A stretch of DNA of 52,789 nt, taken from NCBI GenBank assembly GCA_026419015.1, contig JAOAAF010000006.1:1-52789 (forward strand), given 5' to 3'. Shown here piece after piece: positions 50,515 through 52,789 of the stretch; the first letter of the stretch is position 1, and every line of letters begins with the position of its first letter. Under the pieces are notes generated by a model. It was not told the DNA's origin. It did no database searches and saw nothing but the letters and a program-made list of their open reading frames with translations. This DNA comes from Spirochaetota bacterium. Its GTDB lineage: Bacteria > Spirochaetota > UBA4802 > JAGODF01. A program made the translations under genes and the position numbers.

Positions 50515-52020
50515 TCAAAAAGTTTTGCGGGCAATATGTTCTGCAATCATCGTTGCGAAAGCCATTATCGTGAGCTGTGGATTAACGCCAAGCGAGGTTG
50601 GTATGATGCTGGCATCGGATACGTAAAGGTTTTTTACTTCGAAACTTTCCCCATTGTTGCGAATTGCACCCAGTTTTTCTGTTTTTCCAATACGGCAGCT
50701 GCAAAGGGGATGAAATGCCATAATTTCCATTTGATTTGGCTTTACGCGATGGTGTAACATAATTTCGATGTCGTGTGGAGTGGAAAGTATTGGCATTGTC
50801 GCGATGGGCGTAAACACTTGTTTTGCTCCTGCTGCGAAAAATATCTGTGCGGTGTATGCAATAGCGCGTTTGAATTTTTCTATGTCGATTTTTTTTATAG
50901 GATATGTCGCAATAATACGTTTCGTTCCAGGCAACCGGCGCACGGCGCCGGTAGAGCTATCGTGAATCATGAATCCAAAGGCGGCAAGATAGGGATAGCG
51001 AGCAGCTAATTCCTTGTGTCGCATCCCGATGCCAGGCAATGTGGGGAGCATGAGCGAAGGATGCAAAAAAATGCCTTCGAGCATAATTCCTTCGTGTTCA
51101 AAATCGTCAATGTATACTCCCTGCGATACTCCTTTCCATCCCTCTACTTTTTCATTCATGAGCGCAACTACTCGTCCGGCAGGATGAATGGATAAATGTT
51201 TACCGATATTTTTATTACGAAGGCCATTGGTGTGCAACAACGCGGGGGTGATAAGTGCCCCACAGGCAACAACCACAACCTTCGAGTTAATGTGGAATCT
51301 CCATTGGCGCTTTTTTGTCGAAGGGTTTATGATTGAGCCGGTTACTCCTTGTACCGTGCCTTTATCAATGATAATCCTTTCACCGCGACAGTGGGTAAAA
51401 ATTTTCGCGCCAAATTTTTCTGCAAGAGGAATGTAGGTCATATCCATACTTTGCTTTGCACCCTCCAGACATCCAAACTGACATGTTCCACAGCCGTGAC
51501 AGTTTTTTGCATTGTGGCGTAAAGGTTTTACGTGTAATCCAAGTTTTTCTGCACCGCGTTTTACAATGCGAGCGTTTTTCCCCAATATGCTCCACGGCAA
51601 TTCAGTTACGTGTATTGTTTTTTCGACTTTTTCAAAATACGGTTCGAGATTCGATTCGGTAAACATCTCCAAGCCAAGTTCCGTTTGCCATTTGTGCAAT
51701 ATGTGGTGAGGGGTGCGAAAACATGTTGCGGAGTTAATGGTTGTAGTACCACCAACGCATTTGCCAAGAGTGATCGAGATAAATGGGTTGCCCATAGTCC
51801 CTGTTGCACCAGCATCGCGATACATGTCAATGAGAGCTTGGGTAGGTTTCCCGTTCCATGTTCGTGGTGTATGATACCCTCCTTCTTCAAGCACGATGAC
51901 AGAAAATCCTTTTTCTGCTAATTCCTTCGCTACAACAGCACCACCTGCGCCGCTTCCGATAACGCAAATGTCGCATTGCGCGTCAATATTGCCAGAATAA
52001 TCGTTGAAATAATACATCAT
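50515..52020 (-). CDS. Second GMC-type FAD oxidoreductase with ferredoxin-like cysteine motif
   Basis: A 501-residue flavoenzyme related to the one at 46411. FAD binding uses GSGAGG (22-27) and LEEGG (about 44-48); KCVGGTTTINSATCFR is the usual loop; HPLCSCRIG and VSDASIIPTSLGVNPQLT close the C-terminus. CHGCGTCQFGC at 174-184 has cysteines 174, 177, 180 and 184, again CX2CX2CX3C. Sequence style is nearer long-chain alcohol or sterol oxidases than sugar oxidases. The start lies 16 bases behind the small-subunit gene on the same strand, with AAGGAA as its site. The substrate is unknown. Confidence 0.9.
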   Translation of the reverse strand: MMYYFNDYSGNIDAQCDICVIGSGAGGAVVAKELAEKGFSVIVLEEGGYHTPRTWNGKPTQALIDMYRDAGATGTMGNPFISITLGKCVGGTTTINSATCFRTPHHILHKWQTELGLEMFTESNLEPYFEKVEKTIHVTELPWSILGKNARIVKRGAEKLGLHVKPLRHNAKNCHGCGTCQFGCLEGAKQSMDMTYIPLAEKFGAKIFTHCRGERIIIDKGTVQGVTGSIINPSTKKRQWRFHINSKVVVVACGALITPALLHTNGLRNKNIGKHLSIHPAGRVVALMNEKVEGWKGVSQGVYIDDFEHEGIMLEGIFLHPSLMLPTLPGIGMRHKELAARYPYLAAFGFMIHDSSTGAVRRLPGTKRIIATYPIKKIDIEKFKRAIAYTAQIFFAAGAKQVFTPIATMPILSTPHDIEIMLHHRVKPNQMEIMAFHPLCSCRIGKTEKLGAIRNNGESFEVKNLYVSDASIIPTSLGVNPQLTIMAFATMIAEHIARKTF

Positions 52021-52036
52021 GGGTTGATTCCTTTAT

Positions 52037-52498
52037 TTATTTTTTCCGCGTGCGTTTTGTCTTTGCGTGTTTTTTTAAATGGCACCCATGGGTGTAGCCA
52101 ATTTGTTTTGCATTTTCATCAATTTCATAGAAAGCTAAACAGGTTAGAAGTTTCATCATTAGTACGATCATTCTCCGATAATAGAGATTGCTTTGTTCCA
52201 TTTTTTCAAGAATTTCACTGGCTTCTTCTAATGAAAGTGCAGAAAAGCGTTTGCCCTTATAAAACAGCGGTTCATATTCGAGATATCTAAGTGCTAAATA
52301 AAATACTCGTTGTATTGCGGGGTTGTATGAGCGAATAATTTCTTCCACACGTGATAGTAAATTATAGTCAGCAGCACCTTTTGGGAAAGCTCCGCCTTGT
52401 GGAATGATGGCACACATCACATGATGCATAATTTTTGCGGTTAACTGATTGAATATTTTATGTTTGTTTTGTATGCCATTAACATAAATGGTGCTCAT
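52037..52498 (-). CDS. Gluconate 2-dehydrogenase subunit 3-like small subunit
   Basis: A 153-residue helical protein. IIPQGGAFPKGAADYNLLSRVEEI and a later RFSALSLEEASEILEKM segment match the gluconate_2-dh3 family, which are small partners of GMC dehydrogenases. No Tat or Sec signal is visible, unlike many family members, and the basic tail HAKTKRTRKK is unusual. AGGAG lies nine bases upstream of ATG 52498. The stop is 16 bases before the GMC start, which supports a complex of the two products. Confidence 0.8.
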   Translation of the reverse strand: MSTIYVNGIQNKHKIFNQLTAKIMHHVMCAIIPQGGAFPKGAADYNLLSRVEEIIRSYNPAIQRVFYLALRYLEYEPLFYKGKRFSALSLEEASEILEKMEQSNLYYRRMIVLMMKLLTCLAFYEIDENAKQIGYTHGCHLKKHAKTKRTRKK

Positions 52499-52642
52499 TA
52501 TGCAACACTCCTGTATCGATATATTTTCATAGATATTTTATAGATTCTAAAATAATTAGAAATCAAGAATTTTATATAAAATTTTTAGTAAACTAATTTA
52601 TCGCTCAATTTTTATGAGGATCATTCATTGAGATATTTTGAA

Positions 52643-52654
52643 GGCTCTGACCCC
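52643..52654. repeat. GGCTCTGACCCC dispersed repeat, copy 2
   Basis: Identical to the core at 3482-3493 and in the same orientation, followed by a T-run. See copies 1 and 3. Confidence 0.5.
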
Positions 52655-52724
52655 TTTTTTACACGTCCATTTCAATTATGTATCAATACAATCCCCACAA
52701 GCAACCCAAAATCTTGAAAAAATA

Positions 52725-52736
52725 GGCTCTGACCCT
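52725..52736. repeat. GGCTCTGACCCT dispersed repeat, copy 3
   Basis: Same core with the last base changed. It shares the preceding AATA with copy 1 (AATAGGCTCTGACCC), so the repeat unit is longer than the core. Confidence 0.45.
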
Positions 52737-52789
52737 ATGTTCACATTATTTATTATGGGAGAAATATCAATAAGCAACCTACACTTCTG

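Larger units (their letters stand above)
52499..52789. other. Right-edge intergenic stretch with two repeat copies
   Basis: About 290 AT-rich bases with no supported gene. It carries two copies of the GGCTCTGACCC element, 82 bases apart and in the same orientation, which suggests the remains of a REP-like array. Confidence 0.5.

Noticed and set aside
1-52789. tRNA, rRNA, CRISPR arrays, integrases or transposases
   Set aside because: I looked in the gene-free stretches for tRNA arms and repeated spacers and among the proteins for recombinases and found none.

Overview
The window reads as a piece of chromosome from a diderm (Gram-negative-type) bacterium, AT-leaning by eye, with housekeeping genes mixed with signalling genes and no phage, plasmid, CRISPR, tRNA or rRNA signature. 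The diderm call rests on a LolA-type lipoprotein carrier, an LpoB-like PBP-activator lipoprotein, RodZ, many lipoprotein signals and DapF. Menaquinone seems to be made by the futalosine route (mqnD-mqnB). A short SMC with no room for a normal hinge, relaxed lipoboxes, a DUF1577/PilZ-like protein and a helical exported protein behind a sigma-28-like promoter together suggest a spirochaete-like, perhaps Leptospira-related, lineage. That placement is an inference and not firm.

Layout. 1-8219, mostly minus strand: apt, an unknown gene and a truncated metallo-beta-lactamase-fold gene form one run; then a 4Fe-4S protein, an alpha/beta hydrolase with a strong terminator, an alkaline-phosphatase lipoprotein, and a sodium:solute symporter coupled to a two-helix small protein. 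8378-12979: one very large regulator with a dead protein-kinase domain, a STAND-type ATPase, TPRs, GAF and an AraC DNA-binding domain. 13285-22979: an unknown lipoprotein, smc, pgk, an 834-bp gene-poor stretch, lpoB-like and COG3014-like lipoproteins, and a PAS/histidine-kinase-like/receiver protein. 23091-25122, minus strand: dapF and the helical exported protein. 25535-29132: STAS protein plus chemoreceptor, then mqnD-mqnB. 29452-41818: a GntR regulator with a phosphoesterase and a HIT protein; an envelope run lolA-rodZ-rimO-pgsA-pgpA; a membrane-anchored multiheme cytochrome; hisI, hisG and an HD protein; an HD-GYP response regulator; a rhomboid protease. 41856-45511, minus strand: P-type ATPase and M48 protease. 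45681-49300: a tight five-gene run with a GMC oxidoreductase, a Gfo/Idh/MocA oxidoreductase and a nine-cysteine small protein. 49290-52498, minus strand: a PilZ-like protein, a second GMC oxidoreductase and its small subunit.

How they fit together. The envelope genes (lolA, lpoB-like, rodZ, pgsA, pgpA, dapF, rhomboid, M48) cover lipoprotein traffic, cell-wall synthesis, phospholipids and membrane quality control. HD-GYP and the PilZ-like protein point to c-di-GMP signalling, and STAS-MCP to chemosensing. The most unusual material is (1) the pseudokinase-STAND-TPR-GAF-AraC giant, (2) two GMC oxidoreductases that both carry a ferredoxin-spaced CX2CX2CX3C motif, one in an operon with a protein whose cysteines sit seven apart as in a metal-binding helical bundle, and (3) the helical exported protein behind a sigma-28-type promoter. 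Several start codons were moved downstream to an ATG with a good ribosome-binding site; each case is explained in its entry.
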